This document shows, in pieces, positions 32,893 to 45,073 of a stretch of 64,000 nucleotides of DNA. The notes beneath the pieces were generated by a model. That model saw nothing but the letters and a program-made list of their open reading frames with translations. It ran no database searches and had not been told where the DNA came from. The stretch comes from Steinernema hermaphroditum. Taxonomy: Eukaryota > Nematoda > Chromadorea > Rhabditida > Steinernematidae. The stretch covers positions 11,408,001-11,472,000 of the forward strand of contig CM059622.1 of NCBI GenBank assembly GCA_030435675.1, in the 5' to 3' direction. A program made the translations under genes and the position numbers. How positions within the stretch are numbered: the first letter of the stretch is position 1; every line of letters starts with the position of its first letter.

Positions 32893-34161
32893 TTAAGACA
32901 TCATATGATTACGACCATAAACAGGTTTCCTTCGTACCCTTTGTGAAACAGTCACAACTCTTGAACTCATCCCAGAGGAGAAGCTTCTGTTCGTTGGTAC
33001 CACCTTGTTCGTCGAAGTCGAATTTGTGCGCGGTTTGATGAACTTGATGAAGCTTTTTCGCAAACTCCTGTGTGTTGTAATAAAGCCACGACACACCAGC
33101 ATCTTTGTACCTGACAAGTATTAAGTATGAAAGTGGATTGATCAGAGTCATCGTTTCCAGCCAGATAATGTAAGCAATGTTAGCAGGCCGGCTTTCAAGC
33201 ATGCTGACAAAAATGTGTCCCGTTCCGCATTTTACAACCGCCGCATGGCTCAGAGTAATGATTCCCTGAGCGATTACGGGGATGTCCGTTGATTTGAGGA
33301 GAGCCAACATTCGCGTCGTTTTTCTCTGAAAACGTATGTATGGTATTCAGTAGCTATTGGCTATTGCTTATGGCCGACTGACTACATTGATCATTCAAGG
33401 GCTACTTCAGTTTTGCGCCTGTTCTTACCTTGTATATTATAAAGGCGAAAACGCCGAAGTAAATGAGAGTCGCCAAAGCGATAGCCGTAATATCAACTCC
33501 TACTGTAATGTGCTTTATGATGGCAGCCGCTCCCGTTGTCTTCAGTGGTCGGTAGATATCGTATCCCAGATAGTAGTGTGCCTTTCCGATGGTTATTCTG
33601 TAGGCGAAACCAAAAAATGTTGCCAGTGAAGCTATTGCCAATAAGACCTAAGAAGCTTAGTTCCACACAACAGTTCATTGCAGATGATCTCACCGAAAAG
33701 ACTATTTTCTCGTTTTTCCTGGACCTTATGAGACGTGTGAGATTGACGAACCGATTTAGGGCGAGAATGAGAAGAAATAGCGGACGGCCGAACAGACCAA
33801 CGCAGTTAAGCGCTCCTCCGATCTGATAGGGTCGTGAGAACATGCACTATTTTCGAGATGCCTACCATGTCGAAGTCGTAATGGACGGTGGTGTCAAGAA
33901 AAGACATGATTCCCGATTGGACTCCTGACACTAGCTGAAAACACTCTACAACGCCGAGGTAGAACATTATTTTAAAGGTCATCGAACTTCGATAAGGCTC
34001 TTTTCTGACGAAAATCTAAATTTTTTGTTTTGCTATGGAGGCGCATACGGGCATACTATGAGAAATATTACGTAGATGGGGAGCATAATGATGTTGGCTA
34101 AGAGATATACGGTTCCAACGAAAACATTGTCCCATGTATGTGATGGCGCCGAGCTGTTCAT
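32893..34161 (-). CDS. 7TM chemoreceptor (Srt/Srx-like), gene 4
   Basis: Predicted chemoreceptor of 330 residues on the minus strand. Exons: 34161-34057, 34015-33866, 33822-33694, 33647-33429, 33325-33111, 33067-32893. Landmarks are MTFKIMFYLGVVECFQLVSG in exon 2, ALNRF at the end of TM3, YLGYDIYRPLKTTG in exon 4, and NPLSYLILVR at TM7, with the last intron in phase 2 right after VR. The cytoplasmic tail is rich in Ser, Thr, Lys and Arg. Exon lengths match gene 3. All introns are GT-AG. Intact by this reading. Confidence 0.87.
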
Positions 34162-35049
34162 GGATGATCACAGGAGGAGTACAAGTTATCTGCAACAAAG
34201 GTCTATTACGAGTAGTCTACCATACTGAATTCTTATTGCCACTAGCTGGAACAGGAATAAGCCAACCGTTACAGTATCTGCAGCAATGAGCCATTAATCA
34301 CATAATCCAAATGTGTTTTACATTTCGTGGTTATAACGCTAACTGAATTTGCGTCAAAAAAACGAGATATGTTTTCCATACCTATCGTTGCGGTATAACA
34401 TGTGATAGCGAGTCTTGTATTATTTGGTGATGACGGCACCTCAATGCTAATAATGTAATTGCTTCCGGTAACGTAAGTCGAAAACAAAAACACATTAGAC
34501 GCGTGATTCCTTACAAGCCTGCGTTATACTGTTTCCGCCTATGGAATTGGCCAACAATACAACAGATTTAGCATTTTCGGATAAAAAAAAATTAAACAAG
34601 CTCATGGGTAATTTGAAATTCAATGTGAGATACACTAAAAGAATTGACTTCTACGATGTTTGAGTGACCCTTGAGTGATGTTTTTTATGTTCATAGATAT
34701 CGATGCTTATCATTTCTGATGTATATATGTATTGGGTTGGCATTGAAATCTGTTTTGTCTAATATCTATCGCAACGATATTTCAACGTGTCTGGAATTTA
34801 ATTCTGTTTTAAAAGGGAACTTAACATTTGTTTATGTACCTTATGAACATTGCTGGAATCGGAATTAATTGGGGCTGGGTTTGTGATACGCTTTTCCCCT
34901 TTTAAACCCAAATTCGAAGTGTTGCATTAGGATAACAGACCGTTACTAAAAGAGTTACGGAAACATGAATTTACAAACCACTTGCTACCATATACACACA
35001 AAAATATACAAATATACACACAAGTGCATATGTACAGACGCCCACACAA
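34162..35049. other. Intergenic between receptor gene 4 and P450
   Basis: No gene is seen. A lone TTGGGTTGGCATTGAAA near 34732 resembles the MITE ends at 151 and 6019 and may be a solo terminal repeat. Confidence 0.4.
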
Positions 35050-37261
35050 TTAGTGTACTTTCTCAATCCTCATATTGAAGCGGTGAGTTCTTTTCAAGAA
35101 CAACAATGGAGACAGTTCGTTTGTCGTTGGCGGCGAACACTCATCGGGCGGAGAGAATTTGTACTTCTGACAGAAGTTCGAAATGATCTAAACGAGCTTT
35201 AAAGTGCCAACAAAGAGGAAAGAACCCTCTCACCAAGAAGAGTTCTGCCCTGGCTAGGCTTTCGCCTACACAAGCCCTTTTTCCAACGCCAAAGGCGATG
35301 ACCTTCTTCGACAGTTCCTTGTCGCGAATGTATCTTTCAGGGTCGAACTTTGCGTGATCAGGGAAATCTGTTTCATCGTTGAGAATTACACTGAGTTGTG
35401 AAGTGATACAAGCTTCTTCTGGGATTATGTACTCTCCCACGACGGTTTTGCATGTTGTTTGATGGATGAAGTTGAAATTTAGAACATTAGTGCACCTGAG
35501 TACCTCCTAAATTGAAGTGCTCATGAATGGATATCCTTTCCGGTATTCTTACAGTTATAACGGCATTCATATACGGCATGTTCGGTCTGTCCTTCAGCTC
35601 CACATCTCTGTTACCACCTGTTATTGCATAGCACTCTTCTCGCACTTTCTCTTGAATAGGTAGATCGTTAAGAGCGAAGATCAAAAACCACATCAACGAC
35701 TGGATGGTTGTTTCCGTTCCGGCCATCCAAAGGTCAAGCAGATTCACCGCTAGACTGTCTTCGCTGAACCATCCCAGAAACTCGTTCTTCTCCGTCTTCT
35801 CGTGAAGTTTAATTAGGTAAGCATCGATGTAGTCGTCTCCGCCGTTCTCGAAATCCAGATGATGGTGACCAGAAGCGATCTCTTCGAGGCTAATAGCATA
35901 CTTGTGCATCTTTGAGATTAAGTAGCTTACCGCTTTCGCACTGTTTTCTTCATGTGGTCGTGCATAACTCTTTGGTGATCGGCTGTTAGGTCCCAACGGT
36001 GTCGGAATCCGGGCAGCCTATATGTGGAATTGTTCAGCCAGGCGAGATCCCAAATAGTCAGTGAATCAAACTCGCGATCCAGTCCGTACTTGATGGTTTT
36101 GAACTCATCGAAGTGTTCCTGAAAGGGAGGTAGCAAGTAGCATCCCCTATATATAAATGGAGAACCGACGGGTCCGTTGGTCTGCTTGTGTGTGTGTGTG
36201 TTTTTTTCCGTGAGCACGGGGAAACACCCACACAAAATAACGACCCCGAGGGGAACCGAACCCGGCACCGCCCGCTTACAAACGAAGCACGTTCGCAATG
36301 AGCAACACAAGCAGTTGAGATGGTAGCGCTATATATCCACCATATCTCTGGGGACGCAAGGCTTTGCGTTTCTTTACAGTTTTTGTGCCGTTTTTAGCGT
36401 ATTTTTTAGCTTTGCAGATTTTTGGACAACTTCAATCATTTGCATCAGCACCAATCTTGTCGCCCGCAGGGCTACAGTTTTTTGGCCCCAACTTCAGCCA
36501 TTTGCATGAGCTTCTAATTGGCTTTTAGTACCTGGAGGGCGTGAATTCGCGCGCAGCTGGGTTTATAGAGATAATATCCTCTTACCTCATCGTATCGGTA
36601 GCCAACCAAAATGCGATTGATGATGGAGCTGACAAGGAGATCCATGAAATGACGGGGATCAATGGTTAAAGGCTTTCCTCCATTTCCATCGATGACCCTG
36701 TCAAGGCGCTCAGTTCGGTAATGGAGCTCTTCTAGTATACGAATCTGCATGATGTTCCTCCCAAAACCAAAATCTCTGAGTGTCCTTAGGGAGAAGCGTC
36801 TTTGCTCCTGCCAACCGGGTCCCTTTGCGAACGTTACTCCGAGATCGTCTAAGTTTTCAAACGACACTTGAAAGAGGAAAGGATCGAACTCACTTCTGAT
36901 CGTATTGAACATGAAGAACGGAGGCCTGTCAGCGTGATGCTCGGCGTTTTTCACGAATGCGTCCATGGCGGTTTTATAGTCGGCGATGATGACACAGTGG
37001 AATGGTCCGATGTACATGGTGTAGACATTTCCATACTTCTTCTTCCATTCAATGAAGACATCGACGTGGGTTTTACCACGCAAGTACGCCCAGAAGAGCT
37101 GGTGAGCATTGCCAAGGAAAGGCAGAGGTGTCGGGCCTAGAAATTCGTTCGTTTCTTGCTGAACAAAGCCCCTTACCTGGCGGAAGGTCCTTTCTCTTAG
37201 CTGACCTGACCCACCAGCCGAAAAGAAAGAGTAGGACTAGCACAGCACTGAAAGGGATCAT
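35050..37261 (-). CDS. Cytochrome P450 (CYP2-type clan)
   Basis: Complete microsomal P450 monooxygenase of 523 residues on the minus strand. Exons: 37261-37177, 37136-36586, 36118-35931, 35889-35553, 35506-35234, 35187-35050. The N-terminal membrane anchor (LVLLFLFGWW) is followed by the proline hinge PPGPTPLPFLGN. Landmarks in order are C-helix WQEQRR (about 137-142), I-helix AGTET (331-335), K-helix ExxR as EVLR (388-391), DPERY, and the heme loop FGVGKRACVG with the iron-binding Cys near residue 466. All signature residues are present. The MPYMNAVITEVLR stretch and WQEQRRF suit the CYP2-like nematode families (CYP33/34/35 type); the exact subfamily cannot be told. Such enzymes oxidise lipids or xenobiotics. 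Intron 2 (467 nt) contains a GT run and repeat-like DNA. All donors are GT. Confidence 0.93.
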
Positions 37262-37612
37262 GGCCGATGACTAGAAGTTTCCTTTTCAGTAACATATATT
37301 TATATGAGCAAAACAAATACCAGGAACGTGACAAGAGATGTTTTTCGCCAACTCTTATCACTGATCGGCTTCTACTCTATTTTTCCAGACGGATTAGCGC
37401 AATGGGCACCATTTCTATGGCCTGCGAAGTAACATCAGGTCAACTCTGATAGCCGAAGCGACTTTGATTTGTTGACATTTGACTCCGAACTTCTACATAA
37501 ACAACCAAAAGCAGTCAATAAATAACAGTAACAACATCTATCTTTGGAATTTTGATAATAGGGTAAAGCATTAAGATAATCGGTACTTTCAGAAAGGCCA
37601 AAAAGATTTGTC
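37262..37612. promoter_or_regulatory. Divergent intergenic region, P450 / membrane protein
   Basis: 351 bp separate the P450 start (minus) from the membrane-protein start (plus). Promoters of both genes should lie here. No specific motif stands out. Confidence 0.4.
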
Positions 37613-38465
37613 ATGATTACATTCGTCGAAGCGCAGTGCTATCATAAGAGTGCAAATAACACATTCCCGAGTATCTCCTTCATGGCTTTTGCTGAAGAAG
37701 CTGAACATGATGAAGCCGTACCGGGTGGAACCTTGCGAAACAACTACACATTAACCACTCCAGTGCACATGGCTTCGGTAATTTCATCAACTTCCAAAAC
37801 TTGTTCTATTCGACAACAAGGCCTGCCTTCGGTCTTTCTCTTCCCAGTCGACTCGGCTTCTTCATCGGCATGCCCTGTGAGCGACAGCCAAAAATAAGGG
37901 CAAGTGACTTTGACATGCATATGCCGTAATAACACTTTTCAGAGACTCACATTATGTATTACCGTTTTCTCTTTGGCGATTTCGTCGATTTTCTTCCTGT
38001 TTTTCATGGTTGTCGAAGAATTTCCTCAGCATTTCCGGAAGGTTAACATGCTCATCCACGGATTCGTCATCTTGATGAGTTTGCTGCTTATTGGAGGAAT
38101 CCACGGAAAGAGCCTGGGCAGTGTTCTCACGTTTATAGTTGGACAAGTGAGGGCCTTTATTGTTCCAAGTAATCACATATGATCATAGGTGACATTATTG
38201 GCAATATTCACTTGTTACACTGCATACGCTCTGCTTAGTAACTTCACCGTTGGCGACTTCATTAAATTGAAGGCGGACGCCATCGACGACCCAAATGGTC
38301 TGTTCTATTAAGCTCATATTGATCCGTATTGAGGTTTCAGAAATCAGCGATAGCTTAGCGCTCCCTGTTTTCGTCTACATCCTGATCGTCGGCGCCGTTT
38401 CACCCGGAATCAGTCTTGCTACAACTCTGAAGTACTACATGTGTGCTCGAAAGAAGATCTTTTGA
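37613..38465 (+). CDS. Small multi-pass membrane protein, uncharacterised
   Basis: 233 residues in four exons: 37613-37876, 37943-38146, 38189-38297, 38341-38465. Phases are consistent and all donors are GT. The N-terminal 88 residues are hydrophilic, with two acidic stretches and a CSIRQQG motif. The rest has about four hydrophobic segments: one starting LCITVFSLAISSIFFLFFMV, one in LLLIGGI, one in LLAIFTCYTAYALL and one in VFVYILIVGAV. The protein ends KYYMCARKKIF, a basic cytosolic-type tail. This resembles small four-span nematode proteins of unknown role. The first exon may begin further upstream, since the start codon lacks other support. Confidence 0.6.
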
Positions 38466-39859
38466 TGCACTTTGCGTGGTGACATTGGGGCTATTCTGTG
38501 TACTTTTTTTTTGAGTTTATTTTGTTTTCCAAATTGCGATCCTTGGCCACTAGAATCTGCAAAGCTGGTTGCAGGTCCTGGATGTCTTGATCTTTCCATC
38601 TCTCCAGATGCAAGGTCAAATACGAAGAGTGACGATCGATGTGTTGTACAGTGTATGACTTCCTGTAACTGCGATGCGTACTAGTCAAACAGCTAAAACA
38701 CAAGTTGATCAACACAATAAATCAGCAAGAACAAAATAAAATACAGTTGCACAAGACGAAAAAGACGCGCTCTTCCGAGTTTCCGAGAAAGATCACCCTT
38801 GGTGCGTCGATACAGCAACGGTAAGCAAATAAGCGAAGCATCGAGTTTTAAGGTGACGATGCGTACATGTCAAAGAAAATTGAGATCGACTTCTCAAAGA
38901 GTGGAAGGGGAAAGTTCTTCTTCGACAACCCCTCCGCCAATGGCGAACAGTTTGGCTGTTCAGCGAAGAAAGAAGCTCGACGCGGAGCGGAGCAGATAAG
39001 CGTGGAAAAACGGGAACGTGGAAAAACGATGAGAATCATCCGTAATCAGATTGGTCTGAGTGTCACCACCGACGAGCCCGGACTCGAGGCTCGGACTCGA
39101 TCGACAGTGCTGGTCATCGTCCTGGTGGCAATAAATATGGAAGAAAAATGCGTACAATACTCGGATTAAACATAACCTCGCAGCAAAGCTGCGATAGCAT
39201 TCAATGTGTTGTCTATTTAAAATATTTGAAATTCTTAATAAATGATTCCTTCTGCCCATTTTTTAAGAAAAATGACGTTCAGTTGTGTAATACAGTTGAA
39301 AGTGACGTAGCAGCCTTTTATGTGCGTCCGTTTCTCATATGTCTTGGCCACCCTGTCTTGACTTTATTCCATGTGCCTAGCGTGAGGTAATCGTCAAAGT
39401 CGGCTTTAATCGCGACCCAAATCGCAGCCAACACTGCACACTAGAGCACCAGGAAACACAAGTCACATCCTAAAACTGAACTGTATCATTGGCATTTCGT
39501 CGATCATACAAACAACAGAAAAGGTGTGACAACCGGCCGTTGCAGCTGCTAGCAGTATGTACATTCTAACGAGAGAAAGCGGAGAAAACCAAGAAGGTTT
39601 ATGTCAATTTCTGCTTTATAGACAGCCTACTTTCACTTAAAAGCGAAAGCATTTTGCGGTAGCACTTGCTGCTTTAAAATTCGGGACATCCCATAATGTC
39701 CGAGACGTTAACCGAGTCAGTATTTACATTTATTTAATTGGGGTAAAGATTGACATCTCATGAGAGGTTCATCTTTAGTGATAGACCCGCCAAAATAAAG
39801 GATATTGCACAACCAGTAGGTAGATTCACAACACGTAGTAGAGATGATTTTAGAACGGT
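38466..39859. other. Intergenic
   Basis: No gene is supported. Overlapping open frames on both strands at 38799-39259 mirror each other and look fortuitous. Confidence 0.35.
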
Positions 39860-41467
39860 TCATTTCTCCAGAAGAGCGATTTGAGAATCGATGAAGCGGA
39901 GGAAGATCTTCATCGCTACGGCAATGGCTGGAGTTCCAAAGCCGTGAGTGAGCATCGAGAAATTGCTCATAGGATCTTGGAGGGAAGGGTCGAACACAGG
40001 GATTGGGTTCTAAAAGATCTTCTTTGTTTAAATCCGATAGATGAGCTAAATTACCGATGCTCCTACAGGACTTCTGTCGAGGCTAAGCAAATCTGTGAAC
40101 GTCTTGATGATGTTTCTGGTGACGCGAAGCTGATTCAACTGCTCTCTGTTTTCGAGGTTTTGTTTGAGGGCCACAGCTGCCAGCTGTTCGATAGGGAAAC
40201 ACTCGGCGGCAACGGCGTGGAAGTCTTCGACCAGTTTCAGAGATTCGGCTTCGGTGAACGCGGAGAAAAGTGTCACGTTTGCCTTGCGGCGACGACCACG
40301 GGGGATCCCGAGCCCGACGGCTTCGAGCTCGGACACCAGTGACTGCGACTTTTCGGGCATCTTCGCACGGCGCAGCACTGCGCCGAGGAGACTCATGTTG
40401 AAGGCTTCCGGCCCATTCAGGCGGCGGCGCACTTCGCCCACTGTCACCTGAATCGGTCGATTAGGCGTAGAACGGACAAACGTTTGTGTGGTAGTTAGGC
40501 CAATTCAGATATAAAAAGAAAAGAGAGTATCGTAATAGTTTTTGCACTATGTAAGACGAACTTGATAGCTGCCTTTAAAAGAGTCTGCATTGAATTTGGG
40601 ACATACATGTAGTAACGTCTAGGATCGAACTTTTCGAGCGTTCTAGACTCTTTTAGTGCTTCACAGATTCCGTAAAAGTAAGCCATCTTGTTCCTTGACT
40701 CTTGCTGCGATAAGCTGCTCACAAATGTATGCTTATCATATGAGTACCAAAAGCATGAAAAACACAAGCTCCTACTATCGAGATTTGGATGTACTACCTA
40801 TCATTGGGATACGTTTTTAAAATGCAATCCTTTTGTTAGACGTTAGTTCAATGGAAAAGCTACACTTCTGAAAGGACTGCTTACCGAATGCTTTGTGGCG
40901 CTGGACAGCAGCGACAGTCGTCCGGGCACCTTCGTGAACTCCTGGTCATCGCAGATCCCCACGAGCGGAAGCGTCATCTGCGGCTCGGGTGACTCAGAGT
41001 GGTGTCCCGAATCGCTGGTGCTGGAGACGGTCTCGTGATGAGTGGACGATGGCGACGGACTGTTCGGAGGTGAGTTGTCCTTACTGCCCTGTCCGTCAAG
41101 GCGCTTCTTCTTCATCTGCATCAGCTCCTGAATCGCCGCAGGCCGCTTCCTAGAAAGCGCATCGGGTTCCTTGGGAAGAGCCGCTTCCTCTTTGATCTCA
41201 GTGTTCTGCACTTGGGCGACGGGACGCTGACTCGCGAGCAGTTGGAAGAACGCAGCCGCCATAGCCGGGTTGTTTGACATTTGACCCGCGTTCTGAGGGT
41301 TCGCCAAAAGGGCTTGATAGGTCTTGAGCCACAGAGCCTGTTGGTCCATGATTGGTTTTCTCTTCGAAGTTTGGACGCACTGAAATGAAATGTGCGATAA
41401 ATCAGCGAACGCCTTACTTATCTGAACAGTTAATCACGAGCGCGCGCGTTACCTGTGGAGAGGTCAT
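39860..41467 (-). CDS. AP-2 family transcription factor
   Basis: Nuclear sequence-specific transcription factor of 350 residues on the minus strand. Exons: 41467-41453, 41379-40885, 40447-40055, 40009-39860. The N-terminal half is low-complexity (Gln/Ala-rich, then a Ser/Pro/His stretch such as NSPPNSPSPSSTHH), suited to transactivation. From about residue 171 the AP-2 DNA-binding and helix-span-helix dimerisation domain starts: VTVGEVRRRLNGPEAFNMSL, LLGAVLRRAK, GRRRKANVTLFSAFTEAE, FTDLLSLDRSPVG, and FSMLTHGFGTPAI near the C-terminus. These match the AP-2 family domain throughout. C. elegans has four such genes (aptf-1 to -4); which one this matches is unclear. The first exon is only five codons; an alternative start is the Met at 41349. 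Confidence 0.92.
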
Positions 41468-42179
41468 AATTAGCTTTTCCCACTGACTATGGCGCGCGAG
41501 CCTTCGCTTTACTGTGCGTCGGCGGTTGCCCATCAAGCAAACAGATCAATTAGGAGGCAATGGGGCGTGGGATGATATGGGTCTGAACCATTAGAATTAA
41601 AGTATCTAGGAATGTCTTGGAAGCGAATTCAACCCGGCCATAACAGAGAGTTCATAAGGGTAGTCTTATCACATTTACGACGATCTATAAATCTCACACT
41701 TCTTCCCAGAAATTAGCATATGCACTTATGCTAGATTGCTTCACTTCATAACACACAACACAGTCAATAGAGCCCGCATATCATCACTTAAAGTGTCACA
41801 CTAAGTGTGACTTTCCCACTTTGGAACGCGAGCTTATATGCCCGGAGATGAAGGCCGACTTTGCTCAACGGTTTCCCTTTCACCTTGTCGCCAGACTCGC
41901 CCATGCAAAACAGTTTTTTATGCAAAACGATCAGGAGACCGTTAGCGTCTGGGAAAGTGTCTCTACATCCCTATTACACAGCAGTTTGCACATTGGCCCA
42001 ACTTAGCGCTCATGACAGGGGACATTCCAAAACGGAATCAAAAGCGTTCACATAGCCTCCTCAAACCCAAAGCCATATCTGCGGGAACCTATCCCCAAAA
42101 ACGGAAAGGAAAAACAATAGAAAAGAGGTATCGGCGCATCGCTCAAACGATGCCCTCCATTCATAAAAAGCCCGCATCC
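41468..42179. promoter_or_regulatory. Upstream region of AP-2 gene
   Basis: Non-coding DNA directly 5' of the AP-2 start, leading into the GC-rich block. It contains a perfect inverted pair AGTGTCACACTAAGTGTGAC-like near 41792-41811. No gene is seen. Confidence 0.35.
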
Positions 42180-42800
42180 ACAATTGGAGAGGGGTCATTC
42201 CGATATCCCGCTCGAGCACGTTCGGCGCCCGCAGCGCACGAACAGTGCATGAGGGCGCCGAATGTCTCATGGCCATGGGCACTCGGCGCGGAGACATCGG
42301 CTAACGGTCGCGGTCGCCGCCTCTGCCTTCGGTCGGCGACCTGCCGCGAGGCAAACAAAGAACGCGACTACCGCGTCGCCGCGCGCGCGACCGCGGGGAC
42401 CATACCCGAGAGGTGTTAACTGTTTTCCCGGGCTCAAGCGCCGATGCCCTCCGCATGGTTTATTAGAGCGACGATCGCGAGGGCGGAGGATCGATCGTCG
42501 CGCGAGGGCATGCGCGTATGCACAAAAAAGGGAAGCGGACGGTGCGGACGCTGTGGCCGGTGGCCCTCGGCCCGGTGGCCTTTGCCCTCCGAGCGCGCCC
42601 GAACACCTGCCCTCCCGAATGGTCGCGGGCGGCGGCGACAAACTTTGCCCAAGATGGATTACCGAGGCGGAGGCTCGGGCTGAGTGCCTCTGTGCTGCGT
42701 TGAGAGGCCACCGCATGATCTTAAGTGCAAATAGAGGTGTCTTATGTCTGGATTTGCTGATGGCTGGGAAGAGGGCGACGCGCAGGTAGATGAAGAGCAG
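42180..42800. promoter_or_regulatory. GC-rich, CpG-rich island upstream of AP-2
   Basis: Composition jumps to roughly two thirds G+C with many CGCG and GCGC tetramers, against an AT-rich background. Long frames on both strands (for example 42267-42911 minus) follow from the lack of stops in GC-rich DNA and have no domains. Motifs of the form GCCN3GGC or GCCN4GGC, the consensus for AP-2 proteins, occur (GCCGGTGGC and GCCCGGTGGC near 42555-42582). Possible roles are an enhancer or promoter of AP-2 or an old element; that is inference. Confidence 0.5.
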
Positions 42801-44640
42801 CGATTTCCGCGGGACTGTTTCTCGGGAAAAGACAACAATTAGCTTAGGGTGGGGTGGCATTTCGCAAGAGGTCGACGGATGGGCCTTCAGCAAACAAATC
42901 AACTCGATCAATCAGATTCCTTGGCATCACTGGATGCCCCAGTCGACCAATGGCTTCGGAGAGCCACTTCATCTGGACAGTGATCAGAATCGAATGGAAC
43001 ATCCAGAGAGGGACGCCTGTGGGCGCTGCGGAACGCAGTCATAGGTGAATCATACTGAGTGGGTATGTCGTTTGGAAAATCGTTTCAGAACTTGCTCTCG
43101 TTTGAACGAATATTACGCAAAGAGGTACGAAAAAACGAAAAAATCGTCTGGTCATAAAACAGATTTACGAGCGCCTCATTTCTGTCTACAGTCGGCCAAG
43201 AACGTAAACATCCCTTTAGGGCAGGCACGTGTGCCCTTAGGTACAAAAGTTGTTTGAGAAGTCAGACGTCTGGTCGCAGCGAAATCATAAACGATTCCTT
43301 AAATAAGCGTTATTCATTGATCAAATTGTCAAGATTTGGACAAAACTGATGTTGCCAATAGACAATCACAGTCGGTGTTCAGTAAAACTGTCAACAAATG
43401 TCGTTTGGAAGCTGTTGGAATTTTTCAGATCGTCTGCGATTGGAAGCGCCACTCTATTCGTAAACATCGCTGTAGAGCAGATGGTACTTTTTGTGATAAA
43501 AAAAACGTGAAGATACAACGCAAAACATGTAGAAGGACTCCGTTTGGCCGATACATATGGTTCCACGAATATGGTTCACTTTCAGCTCTCTTCGTGTGCA
43601 CCGTATTTGTGCACTGCCACCATCAACGTGCCACCTAACTTTATCGTCTCTGATATGATTGCCTTCGTCGTCTACACTCCTGCTTCCCACACCTTTTTCA
43701 AACTTGAGCTCGTGCACTTTTTTTGCCCCGCAAAGGCCGACAACGGAATGCATTTTAATGCAAATTTCCCCCAAGGCTCCGCGCTGCCGCTGTAAACCGT
43801 CTCCATCAAGTCGGCGTCGTCGGCCGAGCGCGTAGCGGCGGCAACAAGGAAATAAACTGCCTTCAAGAATTTATTTATTTCTCGAACGACATGCCGATGG
43901 GCTCGCCGTTTTTAAGTATGAATAATTGTTATAACCGGGAAGTGCATCTTATGATGAGGAAGGATAGTCGAAAGTGCACACAACAGTACTCTAGTGACAG
44001 AGATATTGCCTGACGATTCGCTCCAAAAGCCGACTACTGTATTGATGCCGCTAAATTCGGTATGCTCATCGATTGCCGTTGGTTCCTGCGTCCAATCGGT
44101 TTCATTGTAAGAGATACTCACCGTCCAAAAAGCTGATTTGCATCCTCTCAATTCGTGATCTTTCATGCTCTATGACGCCCGCTTGGCGCCTCGCCAACAT
44201 CCTGGCGCCTCACGGCCATTATTGCGCCTTGCATATCATTATCATATAGCGCCGACCATGAGGCGCCGGTAGTGCAATATGGACAACGGTCTATTGCAAG
44301 TACGAAGTAAGGCATAGACAACGAAGGTGCGGGAAAGACAACGTTTCATGTTACATTCATTTACGTATCAGACAAAAGGAATCACTTGCTGCAGCGGAGC
44401 TTGCTTTCCTTATTTATCCACATTATCATATACTTATGCTTTGGTACTCCTAATGTCAGGACCTGATCGGTTTTTTCATAGTCATTCCTTGCTTTAGACT
44501 AGACCCAGCTGTCTGGCAGACAGGATAGTCTGCGTGAGACCTGTCCGTTCCGTTTGATATCCGGATGAGCTAATTTTTGACATCAAAAAGACCCCAAAAA
44601 CTGTATCGTTTTAGACTGATGCGTCCCACCTGTCTGGCAG
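42801..44640. other. Intergenic with unassigned frames
   Basis: A plus-strand frame at 43544-43795 and minus-strand frames at 43672-43866 and 43454-43774 overlap; one may contain an exon, but no domain, splice chain or paralogue decides which. Nothing else is seen. Confidence 0.3.
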
Positions 44641-44727
44641 ACAGCATGTGGCCCCACCAACTTGGGGAACTCAATGATTTGCGGTCATTTCAGTGGAGTC
44701 CATCCTTCGTCGACCGGTCGCCTCACA

Positions 44728-44844
44728 ATGTTCCAGTTTCTCGTCATCACCTACTTCGTCTATCGGATCTACCAGCTCGCGCTGCTCCCGGACGCTGGAG
44801 AGCGCACCGTTTCGGCTTCTGACTCCCACGCTGAGAAGAGCTAG
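44728..44844 (+). CDS. Duplicated 38-residue ORF, copy 1
   Basis: Short frame starting MFQFLVITYFVYRIYQLALL and ending SDSHAEKS: a hydrophobic half then an acidic-polar half, as in a small anchored or secreted peptide. It can be extended upstream in frame to methionines at 44662 or 44674. Copy 2 lies at 46847-46963. Between the two, within these 38 codons, three third-position changes are silent, two changes replace a residue (P/L and T/A), and the stop differs (TAG/TAA). A TCATTTCAG acceptor-like site lies 33 bp upstream. The whole duplicated unit spans about 44600-44900. Confidence 0.4.
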   Translation: MFQFLVITYFVYRIYQLALLPDAGERTVSASDSHAEKS

Positions 44845-45073
44845 CAAGAACAACTCTTCAAGCGCTGATGCGATTTGTATTTGTACGTATATTGTGGTAG
44901 AGTAAATGCTCACTTTATTATTTATTTATCACTTTATTGCATTTATGAATGACAATTCTTTGGCGAAACTGGACTGACAGAAAATCTTTAGTGCGGCTCA
45001 ATTCAAAAGAGGAAAACATTCAGTTCTTCTTGACAGTGCTCATTGAACAATTAATTTTTGGAGACCTCGATCA

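Noticed and set aside
36236..36312. tRNA-derived SINE in P450 intron 2
   Set aside because: A B-box-like GGGTTCGGTTCC is present on the minus strand but no proper A-box at the right distance and no second copy was found.
40495..40767. 90-codon minus-strand frame inside AP-2 intron 2
   Set aside because: No splice that keeps the AP-2 domain intact can include it, and no domain is recognised.
42267..42911. 214-codon minus-strand frame in the GC-rich island
   Set aside because: Long frames on several frames at once follow from stop-poor GC-rich sequence; composition is low-complexity Arg/Ala/Pro with no domain.
43454..43866. Transthyretin-like or other secreted protein on the minus strand
   Set aside because: Some residues looked suggestive, but frames conflict and no signal peptide plus domain could be joined.
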